64,000 nt of DNA from Porphyra umbilicalis. Its lineage: Eukaryota > Rhodophyta > Bangiophyceae > Bangiales > Bangiaceae. Shown here piece after piece: positions 55,031 through 64,000 of the stretch (its first letter is position 1; every line of letters starts with the position of its first letter). Location: assembly GCA_002049455.2 (NCBI GenBank), contig KV918814.1:62001-126000 (forward strand). Reading direction: 5' to 3'. The position numbers and the translations under genes were made by a program. The notes beneath the pieces are model-generated. The model searched no databases. It saw only the letters and a list, made by a program, of their open reading frames with translations, and was not told where the DNA came from.

Positions 55031-57010
55031 ATGTCGGCGCTCTCAGCTGCTCGCGCGGCGCGGCTGCTCGCGTCCGCCCGCGGCGCGGCGGCGGTGGCGG
55101 CGCGGCAGGGCGCGTCGGCGGAGCGACTGCCACTGGCGCCGATCGGCCGGCGGTGCGCAGGCGGCGGTGCGGGGGTGGGGTCGGCCACGCCCGGGCCGGC
55201 AGCCACCCGCGCCGGCCGCCCCCGGGCGGGCGGCCTGCCCGCCCGTGGCGCCGCCGCGGCGGCCGCCCTTGCCACTGCGCCGCCCCGGGGGCTGCCCCCG
55301 CCGGCGGGCGTGCCGGCCCCACCGACATGGACGCGCGCCGTCGGCGGTGGCGGCGGCGGCGGCGCGCCACCGGCGGCGCAACCGGGCTTGGCGGTCGGCG
55401 CCACCGACGCCAAGACGGAGGAGGACAAGGCCGGCGGTCGCCCTCCGCCCCCCCACTCGGCGGCGGCGACGGCGGGTTTGCGCTCAAAACGGGGGGCGGC
55501 GACGGCGACGGCGACGATGGCGACGACGATGGCGACGACGATGGCGGCGGCGGGGAGGGGGGTGCCCCCCCCTCGGCCGTCCCCGACGGGCCGACGCCCC
55601 TGGGCCCCCCCGAGCCCGACGTAGGCATCCCCATGGAGGAGCTCACCCCCGCGCGCGTCGTCTCTGAACTCTCCCGCCACATTGTCGGGCAGGACGCGGC
55701 CAAGCGCGCCATGGCCGTGGCGCTCCGCAACCGGTGGCGGCGGCTGCAGCTGCCGCCCGGCTTGCGGGAGGAGGTGCAGCCGAAGAACATCCTCATGATT
55801 GGCCCGACGGGCGTCGGCAAGTCGGAAATCGCGCGGCGGATGGCCAAGCTCGTCGACGCGCCCTTTTGCAAGGCGGAGGCGACCAAGTTTACCGAAGTCG
55901 GCTTTTACGGCCGCGACTGCGAGTCGGTCATTAAGGACCTCGTCGACTCGGCGCTCGCGCTCGTTAAGGCGCGCCGGCGGCGGCGGATGCGCGCGCGGCT
56001 CGCGCAGCTGGTGGAAGACCGCATCCTCGAGGAGCTCGTCGGGCGGGACACCAACGAGACGACCGTCAAGCAGATGCGCGCCATCCTCCGGCAGGGGGGG
56101 TTGGAGAACCAGGAGATTGACGTGGACACGTCCTCGTCGCCCGTCCGCGCGGGGGGGGGATGGGCGGGGGGGGGGGGGGGCGGGCGCGGGGGGGGTCCCA
56201 GTCGTGGCCCTCGGCACGGGCCTCGGCAGCTCGTCGGGCGGCGGCGGCAGCGCTGCGGATATGGGCGACGCGCTGACGCGCTTCTTCTCCCTCGGCCCCG
56301 GCGGCGGGCGCAAGCGCAAGATGAAGATCAAGGACGCGCGGGTGGTGATTGAGGAGCTCGAAGCGGAGAAGCTGCTCACCGACGGCAACGTGGCCAAGGA
56401 GGCCATTGAGGCGGTGGAGGAGCACGGCATTGTGGTGATTGACGAGATTGACAAGGTCGCCTCCCCGGCGGGCTCCCGCCACGGCGCCGACGCGTCGGCC
56501 GAGGGCGTGCAGCGGGACCTGCTGCCGCTCATTGAGGGCACGACGGTGACGACCAAGCACGGGAATGTGCGGACGGACCACATCCTGTTTGTCGCCGCCG
56601 GCGCTTTTCACTCGTGCCGCCCGTCTGACTTGATGGCGGAGCTCCAAGGCCGCCTGCCGATCCGCGTGGAGCTGTCGGGCCTGTCAGAGAGCGACCTGTA
56701 CCGCATCCTCACAGAGCCGGAAGCCAACCTCATCGTCCAAGCGGTGGAGATGCTCGCCACGGAAGGCGTCACGCTCGACCTCAACGAGGGGGCGGTGCGG
56801 GAGGTGGCCGCCGTCGCCGCCGCCGTCAATGGGAGCGTGGAGAATATCGGCGCGCGGCGGCTGCACACAGTTCTGGAGCGGCTGTTGGAGGAGGTGTCGT
56901 TTACGGCGCCGGACCTCAAGGGACAATCCGTGTCGATTGGGGTGGCGGACGTGCGGGAGCGGCTCGGTGACATGATGAAGAAGCAGGACCTGTCCAAGTT
57001 CATTTTGTGA
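55031..57010 (+). CDS. hslU: HslU (ClpY), ATPase subunit of the HslVU protease, mitochondrial
   Basis: This AAA+ unfoldase feeds the HslV peptidase. The ATG at 55031 opens a mitochondrial presequence ([20 protein letters not shown]), then ~170 residues of low-complexity linker with a frame change before 55450. The core starts [20 protein letters not shown]. Walker A is GPTGVGKSE at 55801-55827, followed by [19 protein letters not shown]. The I-domain is interrupted by a G-run (56151-56180) where the frame changes again. After it come [13 protein letters not shown] and Walker B VVIDEIDK (~56432-56455), [36 protein letters not shown] and the sensor-2 region [15 protein letters not shown]. The C-terminus DLSKFIL is the HslV-docking tail. 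The nominal ~660 aa exceed the bacterial ~443 through the leader and linker. Confidence 0.92.
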
Positions 57011-57980
57011 GGGGGGGTGCGGGGGGGTGGAGGGGAGAGCGGGTTTGGCGGGTGGTTGTCGGTGGGTGCGAGCGGGTGGCCGTCTTTTTTTTTGCGACGG
57101 GGGAGGAGCCGCACGGCCGGCGGGAGAGGCGCGCGTGGCTGTGGCGCTCGAGGGAAAACACCCATCCTTGCGCTTTGCCTCGTGACCGTGTGGTGGTTCC
57201 ACCAGCTTCAGTCGTTTCGCCAGCTCGGGTCGTTCCGCCCGGGCACGGGTCGTTGCGCCAGCACTTTCCATATGGAAAGTGCTGGCGCAACGACCTTTCC
57301 ATATGGAAAGTGCCATTGAGCCAACACGGCTCGTTGCGCGCGCGCACGGGTCGCTTCGTTTACACGAATCGTTGCGCCAGCAGGGGTCAATCTGCAGCAG
57401 GCACTCGGGCCGTTCCGCCTCCCGTGGGGTCGCCCCCCGCCCCGCCCCGTTGCAGTGTCGTGCGACCGCGCCCCCGCGGGTGCGTCGCGCCCGCGTCGGC
57501 CGGCACCTCACGACGTCGAGTGCACTGCCCAGTGGGCATTCCAGGTGGAGCCAGGGGCGGGACAGCACTCCCTCCCCCCTCCCCCCTCCCCCGGTGACAA
57601 GGATGGCGAGCGGCCGCCGCGGGGCGGAGAGTGAAAGCAAAAAAAAAAAAGCGGGGTGGTAAATACTAAAAATAAGGGGGCAAGCAAGGCAGGCACACCT
57701 ACGGTCTCTCGGCGCGGGCAACTGTGCACAAGACGGAAACACAGACAAGGCAGACGGGGCGCGCCCGCACGCGGGCACCAACTGTACACAAGACATGCAC
57801 ACACACATAGAGAAGAGACGAAAAGCAAGAACCGCGGGGCGCGCGCGGGCACGGCCCGCCACGCGCGCCAAAGCAGGTCTGTAAGCACGCGCACAACGCA
57901 ATAAAAAAAGAGGCGAGAAATAAACACGCATTCAGGCGGGCAAACACAACACATACACAAAAGCGCCCACGACGCCGCCG
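57011..57980. other. Convergent spacer, hslU / C2H2 protein
   Basis: About 970 bases. It holds the 48-base perfect palindrome, repeated TCGTTSCGCC motifs (57200-57420), an A-run at 57640-57651, and A-rich sequence up to 57960 that is probably the 3' UTR of the minus-strand gene. No coding sequence is recognised. Confidence 0.4.
57248..57295. repeat. 48-bp perfect palindrome
   Basis: GGTCGTTGCGCCAGCACTTT followed by CCAT, then the exact reverse complement; the axis is at CAT|ATG. The core TTTCCATATGGAAAGTG recurs immediately after (57296-57312). Arms of 24 bases without mismatch or loop are exceptional. Confidence 0.9.
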
Positions 57981-58354
57981 CTACTGCGCCACCGCCCGCC
58001 CGTCGGCAGCCGCCGCCGCCGCCGCCGCCTCTGCCGCGGCGGCCGCCACCTCGGCCGGGTGCTTGGCGGCCATGTGCTTGCGGAGCACCGAGGCCCAGCC
58101 AAAGCGCCCCCCACACACCCGACACCCATACTTGCGCTGCCGCTCGTGCGTCGTCTCCACGTGCTTGCGCAGGTGGTCCCGCTGTTGAAACGCCGACCGA
58201 CACAGACGGCACTCGTACGGGCGCTGGTGCAGGTGCACCGCCCGCACGTGGCGGTTGAGGTTGAAGCGTTCGCCAAAGGCGCGGTCGCAGAGGGCGCAGC
58301 CGTGCGTCTTTGCTTTTTTGGCGCGCGACAGCCGCCCGCCGCCGCCGCCGCCGC

Positions 58355-58385
<31 letters not shown>

Positions 58386-59103
58386 GCCACCGGCGGCCGA
58401 CGCGGCCGCCGACGGGGCACCGGTGGGGGAGCCGACGCCCCCCCCCGCCACGCCCGGCACCCCCGACGTGGCCGCCCGCCGCCGTGGCGTCGACGGCGGC
58501 GACGCCGAGCCCCCCGACGACGTTGGTGGCGAACTCGACGCCGACATTGGGGGCGCGCGGGACCCAAACGCCGTCGCCGGCGGCGCCGCCGCCGCCGACG
58601 CGCCCGCCGAGGGGCCACCGCCAAAGCCGCCGACGCCCCCGACCGACGGCGCTGACGACGACAGCGGCGGCAGCGGCGGGTGCGGCCGCGGGCGCGGACG
58701 AGGCGCACCCCGTGGCCGCCCCGACGCGGCGGGCGCCTCCCACCCCCCCCCGGCCGCCGGCAGGAGGCGGAGGGGCGGCAGCTGCAGGGCGTCGGTGGGG
58801 GTCGTCAAGCCGCCGCGCCCCCCGCCCGCCGGGCGGGACGCCATGGCCACGGGGAGCCGCACCAGCGGCGGGACGCCGCCAGCCGCAGGGGGCGTCCCCG
58901 CCAGACGTGCACCCCCCCACCCGCCGTCGAGGCGGCGCGCGACGGGCAGGGGCGGCGGCACTGCCGACGCGGCCGCAGCGGCCGACGACGCCGCCGCCGC
59001 CGCCGCCGCCGTTGCGTCGGCGCAGCGGGACCAGGCGCCCCAGCGGCGCGCGGGTGTCGCCGACGCCCCCGCCGACGCGTCGGCCGGGGAGACGGGGGAC
59101 GTG

Positions 59104-59144
<41 letters not shown>

Positions 59145-59417
59145 CGCCGACGGGGGGGGTGGGGAGCCAAACGCGCCCGGCAGCGGCGGCGGCGGCGGCC
59201 GCGACCGCCGGTCGACGGCCGACAGCGGCGGGGGGCGCCACGAGAGGGACGGGGGCGGGGGGGGGACCTCCCCCCGCGCCACGGGTGAGGTGAGCGGCGC
59301 GAGGATGACGGGGGGGGAGCGGGGGCCCGCCGCCCCCAACGGCGGCGTCATGATGGGACGCCCGCCCGGCCGCGCGGCGGGCAGCGGGATGGGCAGCGGC
59401 GGTGGGGGTGGCGGCGG

Positions 59418-59464
<47 letters not shown>

Positions 59465-59648
59465 TACCAAACGGGGCGGCGCCCCAGGCGCCGACCGGCG
59501 ACATGGGGCTCGTCGGCAACGCGCCCGCCCCCGTGGGCGGGTGCCCGACGGCGGCGGCCGCGGCGGCCGGGGGGGAGGCGGGCGACGGCGGGCGCCGGCG
59601 GCGCGCGTCGTGGGCGCAGAGGAAGAGGGCAAAGCCGTCGGTGCGCAT
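57981..59648 (-). CDS. C2H2 zinc-finger protein, three C-terminal fingers
   Basis: The protein is 555 aa from the ATG at 59648 (MRTDGFALFLCAHDARRRRP). It is the first sensible Met after a C-rich upstream tract, though the frame stays open further upstream. About 450 residues of Pro/Ala/Gly low complexity precede a basic linker (RLSRAKKAKTHG). Three classical fingers follow at DNA ~58065-58305: CALCDRAFGERFNLNRHVRAVH, then CRLCRSAFQQRDHLRKHVETTH and CRVCGGRFGWASVLRKHMAAKH in order. An Ala-rich tail closes the protein. Linkers are near TGEKP length (LHQRPYE, ERQRKYG). Tandem fingers with a disordered N-terminus suggest a DNA-binding transcription factor in the nucleus. The frame is intact through its G/C runs. 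Confidence 0.8.
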
Positions 59649-62460
59649 CCTCCCCGCCGCCGCCGACGGCGCAGAGGCGGGCGGGGGGGGGGGGGGGGGG
59701 GGAGGGGCGGCCGGCGGGCGTGGCGGCAGGCAGCGTACCAGGGGGCAGGGGGGGGGTCTTGGGCGACGCGCCGCCGTCGCCGCGGGCGCACGGGGCGGGC
59801 GTAGAAAAAGGGGGCGAGGGGGAGCACGGCAGCACGGGGGGGGGGGTGGGGGGGTGGGTGGTGGGGTGCGCCGCCCGGCGGCCGCCGCGCAGTGACGAGG
59901 CACTGCCGTGGCGGCGGCGGCGGCAACGCCGCGGCAACGGCGCGGCGGCCGCGCGTGCGCCGCCGACACCCCACGACGCGCCGTCGGGGTGGGGGGCGGG
60001 GGGCGGGCGGCGGCGCGAGCGGCGGAAAAAAAAAAAGCCACCGAGGCGGGGGCGCCCGCGCGGTCACCGCGTGGCGGGGGGGGGGGGGCGTGGCGCGTCG
60101 ACGCGGGGCGGCGGGGCGGCCGGGGGGCCCGCCCCCACCGGCCCCCGCCCGCGCTCTTATACACGTGCGCCCGCCGGCGGCGCGCGGCGGCACGTGCGGG
60201 CGGCGGCGCGGGGGCACGGGGGGAAAACCGCCCCGCGCCGGCCCCCCCGCGCGCGCAGGCCGGCGGCGGCGGCGGCGGCGGGCGGCGGCGCCGCGCCCGC
60301 CCGCCCGCCCGCGCGCGTCGACGGCGCGCGGCACACGCGCGGGGGCGGCGCGCCCCGTGCCGCGCCGCGCCGCCGCCGGTGCGGGCGGCGCGCGCGGGAC
60401 GGCGCGCCGCGTCTGACGCGGCCGGCGCGGGCGGGGGCGCGCCGAGGGGGCGCCCCGCCCCCCACCCGTGGGAGCAAAAAAGCGCGTCGACGCGCGCGCG
60501 GCACCGGGCGGCGCGCGGGCGGCGCGGCGGCGGCGCGCCCCCCCCCGCCGTGCCGACGTCGGCGGCGCCGCCAGGCACGCGGGGGGGCGTGGCGGACCCC
60601 GCCCCCAATCTCCCCACGCGCGGCGCGCGTCGTTTCCCCCCCCCCCCCCCCCCCGCCCCCCCCCTCCAGCTGCCTTCCCAGACTGGCAGCGGGGGGCGTG
60701 TGAGGTGGGAGGGGGGGGGGAAGACACACAAAAAAAAAAAAAACGCCAACGGCATTTGCGGCCGCCGCCGCGCACGGGGGCGGCGGCCGCCCGCCCCGCC
60801 CCGTTGCTTCCACGCGCGCCGGCGGCGGGGCGGGCCAATGAAACGGGAGCCGTGGGGGGGGAGGGGGGGGGGGGGGGCGCCCGCCAGCGGTGCCGGTGGC
60901 GACCGGCGCGCTGGTTCCATCCGCACGTCCAGCGCGGCCGCTCCCCCCTCCTCCCCATGCCATTTTGTGGGGGAGGCATCTGTATGCCGTGTGCAGGCCC
61001 CGCCCCGCGCGGGTGCCTGCGCGCCGCCGCGCAGCGTGCCATGGGGCCGCCGCGACGCCGCCGCCCTGGGGTCGGTGGGCCCGCCACGCGCGGTGCCAAC
61101 GAGGGGAGGGGGGGCAGCAGGCCGCGCTCGTGCCGCCGGCATCCGCCCCGTCGACGCAGACGACCCCCCCCCCCCCCCCCCCCCCCGACAAAAACCCCAC
61201 GCGTGCCCGTCGTCGTCACGTGGCATGGGAGATGTGGGGAGAAAATCTCGCGGGGAATGATCGGCCGACGCCCCCCCACGGGGTGTGTCGGCTGCCTCGG
61301 CCATTGCCTGCCCGAGCTGTGGCACTGGCAGCCCGGCGTCGGCGTGCGAAAATGGGCCGTTCCCGCCATCGAGAGGCTCGGCAGGCAAGCGTCCTGGCGA
61401 GCACCGCTGGGCAACGCGGCTGGGGAGGCGGAGGGGGTGGGGGTGGGGGAGTGTGTGCGCGTGTGAAACGGTGTGTTTGTCGACAGGCCAGTGGGGCGGG
61501 TGAGAGGGCCCACCCCCTGCGGAGCCCATTCCTGCGTGGCCCGTGAGGCACACACCCCCCCCGCGCGGGCTCAATGGGCTGACGAAGAGCGGGGCCCCGG
61601 GGGGCCGCGCGTCGATCTCGGTGGCTTTGTCAGAGAAAAATGGGAGTGAAACAGGCAGAAACAGGTGTCTTTGACCAATGGACGGTCCCCATGACATCCG
61701 CGCACCCAATCACATTGATGTGGCTCGCCGTTGATGGCTGTCCCCCTCCCAGATCCGCATGATCTGTGACCGGCGACTGGGACTGGTGACGGGGTCCGAG
61801 CAGCCAGCTGGCAGCGCTGGGTGAATGGCTGCGCGGACGGATGCGACCCACCGGCAGATTCTTTGGCAGCCACGGCCGCTGCCGCCGCCGCTGCCGCCGC
61901 CGGCGGCCGCTGCCGCCGCCGCGCAAAGCGGCTGTCTGCGCAGCGGTGGGGTCCTTCACGGGCCGCACGCATCCACCACCCTCTGTGCGGCGTGCCCGCG
62001 AACGCTGGCCCGCGCGCCTCCCCAGCCCGTTGCGGGTCGAGCGCGGGCGGCAACGGCCCAAGCAGCACACGCCGCCACGCCGTTGCGTCAGGCGACGACG
62101 GCGTGCCGGTTTGGGATTTGTATCTCGCGCCGCCAGTGGCCGCTGGGATGATTGCATGCCGGGCGCTGGCGGTGGAAAGCACGCTGGGGCCCGCGCCGCG
62201 GCGCCCAACAAGGTCATCGGCGGCGCTCGCGGCAAGGTGTAGTAGCCAAAGCCTCGTCGGCCGACGTTAAACGCGGCCGCTACCGCACCGTCGGCCAGCA
62301 CCAGTCACGCACCAAGGCGTCGTCGTCGACAGGTAGGTGGGTGACCGGTGCTCGCCGCCCCATCCCAGCCACCCCCTGCTCTCGCGCCTCGGGCTGCAGT
62401 GGAGCCCACGGGCAGCGCGTCAAACAAGAGCGGCGCCCCCCCCCCCCCCGGTACCGGCGG
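59649..62460. other. Extreme G+C upstream region of the C2H2 gene and spacer
   Basis: From 59650 to about 61200 the DNA is almost pure G+C with many homopolymers (59687-59703, 60629-60655, 60856-60878, 61165-61188). Very long but featureless frames are open on both strands. From 61200 to 62460 composition is less extreme. No domain or RNA gene is recognised. Confidence 0.4.
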
Positions 62461-63050
62461 TCAGGTTAGGATTTACCGACTTTTGAGAAACCCCATACCG
62501 ATTACCGATCAGTATACCGAAATATAGATTTTGTTGCCAATATCGGTGAACCTCAATTCGTGGTATTTAAATTGCGATTTGTTACCAAAATCCGTCCAGC
62601 ATTATCCCATACGATGGCACTTGTACTTCTGCCCCTTCGCTCGGTCTGTGCCCAGGGATACAGGTCTCGCGAGCCAGGTCAGTGGTGCATCCCGACTGTC
62701 TTGCGGCCGTGTCTAGTGCATTGAGGGCATGGTCCCCTCCATCAGACAGCACCCTGCTACGCGCGCCGCCACCGAGTGCAACAAAGGATCCGCAAAACGC
62801 CACTTGTTTATATGAGGGCCCATCCTGTCCTACCTCCTTGGCAAATGATCCGCCGCCGGCACCACCATGATCTTAGCAATGGCGGCGTCATCCCCTCCAC
62901 ACGCCGCTGGGAAGCTCTGCAGATGAAACAATCACGTATTTAGTTTACCGAGTTTTTGACGACGCTTTTGGTTATCGATACCGATCGGTATACCGACGGA
63001 TACCGACTTCGTTTACCGATCGAATTTACCAACATGCCAACCTTACTAGA
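62461..63050. repeat. TACCGAT-rich AT block, possible MITE
   Basis: An abrupt AT-richer segment with many TACCGA/TCGGTA motifs in both orientations at each end (62470-62525 and 62970-63035), including CGATCGGTATACCG. The outer ends AGGTTAGGATTT and, inverted, AGGTTGGCATGTT are only weakly similar, and I found no target duplication. It resembles the hAT-type MITE at 16789 in style (subterminal short repeats) but not in sequence. Confidence 0.45.
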
Positions 63051-63317
63051 GTTGGCACGGTGTCGCGGTGACATTTCCCTGTCCATCGATTCCTATCAGA
63101 TGTCTCAACACGGTGTCACCGTGTCGCTGCTGCAGCGACATAGTAGCCCACTTTTGAATATGAATTTGGCTGGCACAGAATCCGCTTGTTGCGAACGACC
63201 TCGCGACAGTGCGATTTTGACCACGCAGGAGTCGATTTTGAGGACTTGGTGCGGATCAGGGACCCCCCGCATATGGTGCGCGCTTGGTCGCATTCTCAGC
63301 ATGCATTTTTAGGCACG

Positions 63318-63422
63318 TGGTGACATGTCATGACATTTCCTGTGTCATGACATCGGCGAAATCGACCCCGTGGGACGTGACACTGACATGTCATTGACAT
63401 GTCACAACGTGGCATGACATCG
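63318..63422. repeat. TGACATGTCA palindromic repeats
   Basis: Five or more copies of GACATGTCA/TGACATGTC and TCATGACAT occur within about 100 bases, alternating palindromic units. No coding features. Confidence 0.6.
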
Positions 63423-63456
63423 TCTGTCCCCGGCCGATTTGCATCGAACCCCTATT

Positions 63457-63570
63457 TTCGACGCATCTCGATAGTCGTCGATGCCCGTATCGAAACCGGT
63501 CTTCGTCGTATGTTGATACGAGAGCGGGCCATCGAGGCGTCGATGCGGCTTCGATAGTCTTTCGATGGCT
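63457..63570. repeat. CATCGA-rich block 4
   Basis: Repeated ATCGA/TCGAT units in both orientations (e.g. TCGTCGATGCC, GAGGCGTCGATGCGGC), of the same motif class as the blocks at 12362, 15241 and 18590. Confidence 0.5.
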
Positions 63571-64000
63571 GCTTACAGCCATGCCTGAACCGGGCGTGGG
63601 ATAAAACAGAGAGACACGTGTCTGGTTGAGAAAGAAGTTTTTTTTGCGTGCTGCGACCGCTACGACTGCGGCCGTAAAAAGACCCAAGCTTCTCTCTGGC
63701 TCACGCCAACATATTGAAGCACACCCTAACACTCGAGGGGGTTCTCCCGCACGCCAGATGCACGGGCCTGCATCACCCGACTCACACGCCACCCCGCCTG
63801 GTTCCCCCGCGTGTCTCCGAGTGGCCGCAACGGCGCCAACGCTCCGTCCACTCCCCCCAAACCCTCCACTCGCGCGCATACAGATGGCACACTTCCCTTC
63901 GCAACACACCCGCCCACTCGGCTGGTTGCCACCACGCGGTCATTGGTGAAACTCAAACCGCGCTTGCCGAGCATCGACCCTGCGAAGGACCCTACCAAGA
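63571..64000. other. Right-edge sequence, no gene assigned
   Basis: Both strands have open frames reaching the right edge (minus strand from 64000, plus strand from about 63770), with some protein-like character. Neither has a recognisable domain or a good start here, so a gene continuing beyond the window cannot be decided. Confidence 0.3.

Noticed and set aside
57981-61709. C2H2 frame extended upstream to 1242 residues
   Set aside because: Sequence upstream of 59648 is homopolymer-rich, Arg/Pro/Gly noise without an initiator context; the Met at 59648 begins protein-like sequence.
63726-64000. Open frames reaching the right edge on both strands
   Set aside because: Neither has a recognisable domain or start; a partial gene cannot be assigned.

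Overview
The window looks like nuclear DNA of a GC-rich, intron-poor eukaryotic alga. A bangiophyte red alga of the Porphyra/Pyropia kind is my best guess, not a proof. The evidence is mixed. The porphobilinogen synthase is of the plant/algal Mg type with a transit-like leader. There are several typical eukaryotic housekeeping genes: delta-COP, V-ATPase c'', NAP1 ending in a CKQQ prenylation box, a PP1 inhibitor and a mitochondrial HslU. Methionine synthase reductase implies B12-dependent methionine synthesis. Genes have none or one to two short GT..AG introns, and coding sequence is extremely G+C rich with long G or C runs.

Layout. 1-11.6 kb is a compact housekeeping block of moderate composition: a partial LEA-like gene (-), ALAD (+), PPP1R11-type inhibitor (+), delta-COP (-), a TLC-domain membrane protein (+), an NDUFAF3-like gene (+) and V-ATPase c'' (-). 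11.6-17.4 kb has no gene I can support but holds repeats, including a 521-bp hAT-type MITE with a perfect 8-bp target duplication. It ends directly in front of a short CAP (cyclase-associated protein) gene. 18.6-23.0 kb is an extreme G+C island with a GATA-finger gene.

23.0-35.6 kb is a lower-GC island. It holds a three-exon gene with Gly/Ala/Ser repeats (-) and, divergent from it, a three-exon Plavaka/CACTA-like transposase gene (+). They may belong to one large DNA transposon. 35.7-46.6 kb returns to high G+C: a signal-peptide/coiled-coil/multipass membrane protein (+), a long Ala/Gly/Pro-rich protein (-), a small TA-flanked hairpin MITE, and MTRR (-). 46.6-57 kb holds a UbiE/COQ5/MenG-type methyltransferase (+), a 586-bp fold-back element, an MIT-like protein (+), NAP1 (-) and hslU (+). 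57-64 kb holds a three-finger C2H2 protein (-) and then repeat-rich DNA without a gene I can defend.

A recurrent feature is that reading frames of otherwise clear genes change exactly at long G or C runs (CAP, GATA, the membrane protein, UbiE, NAP1, HslU). I read these as probable homopolymer length errors in the sequence rather than dead genes. Start and stop positions in those genes are approximate, and lengths quoted for them are nominal.
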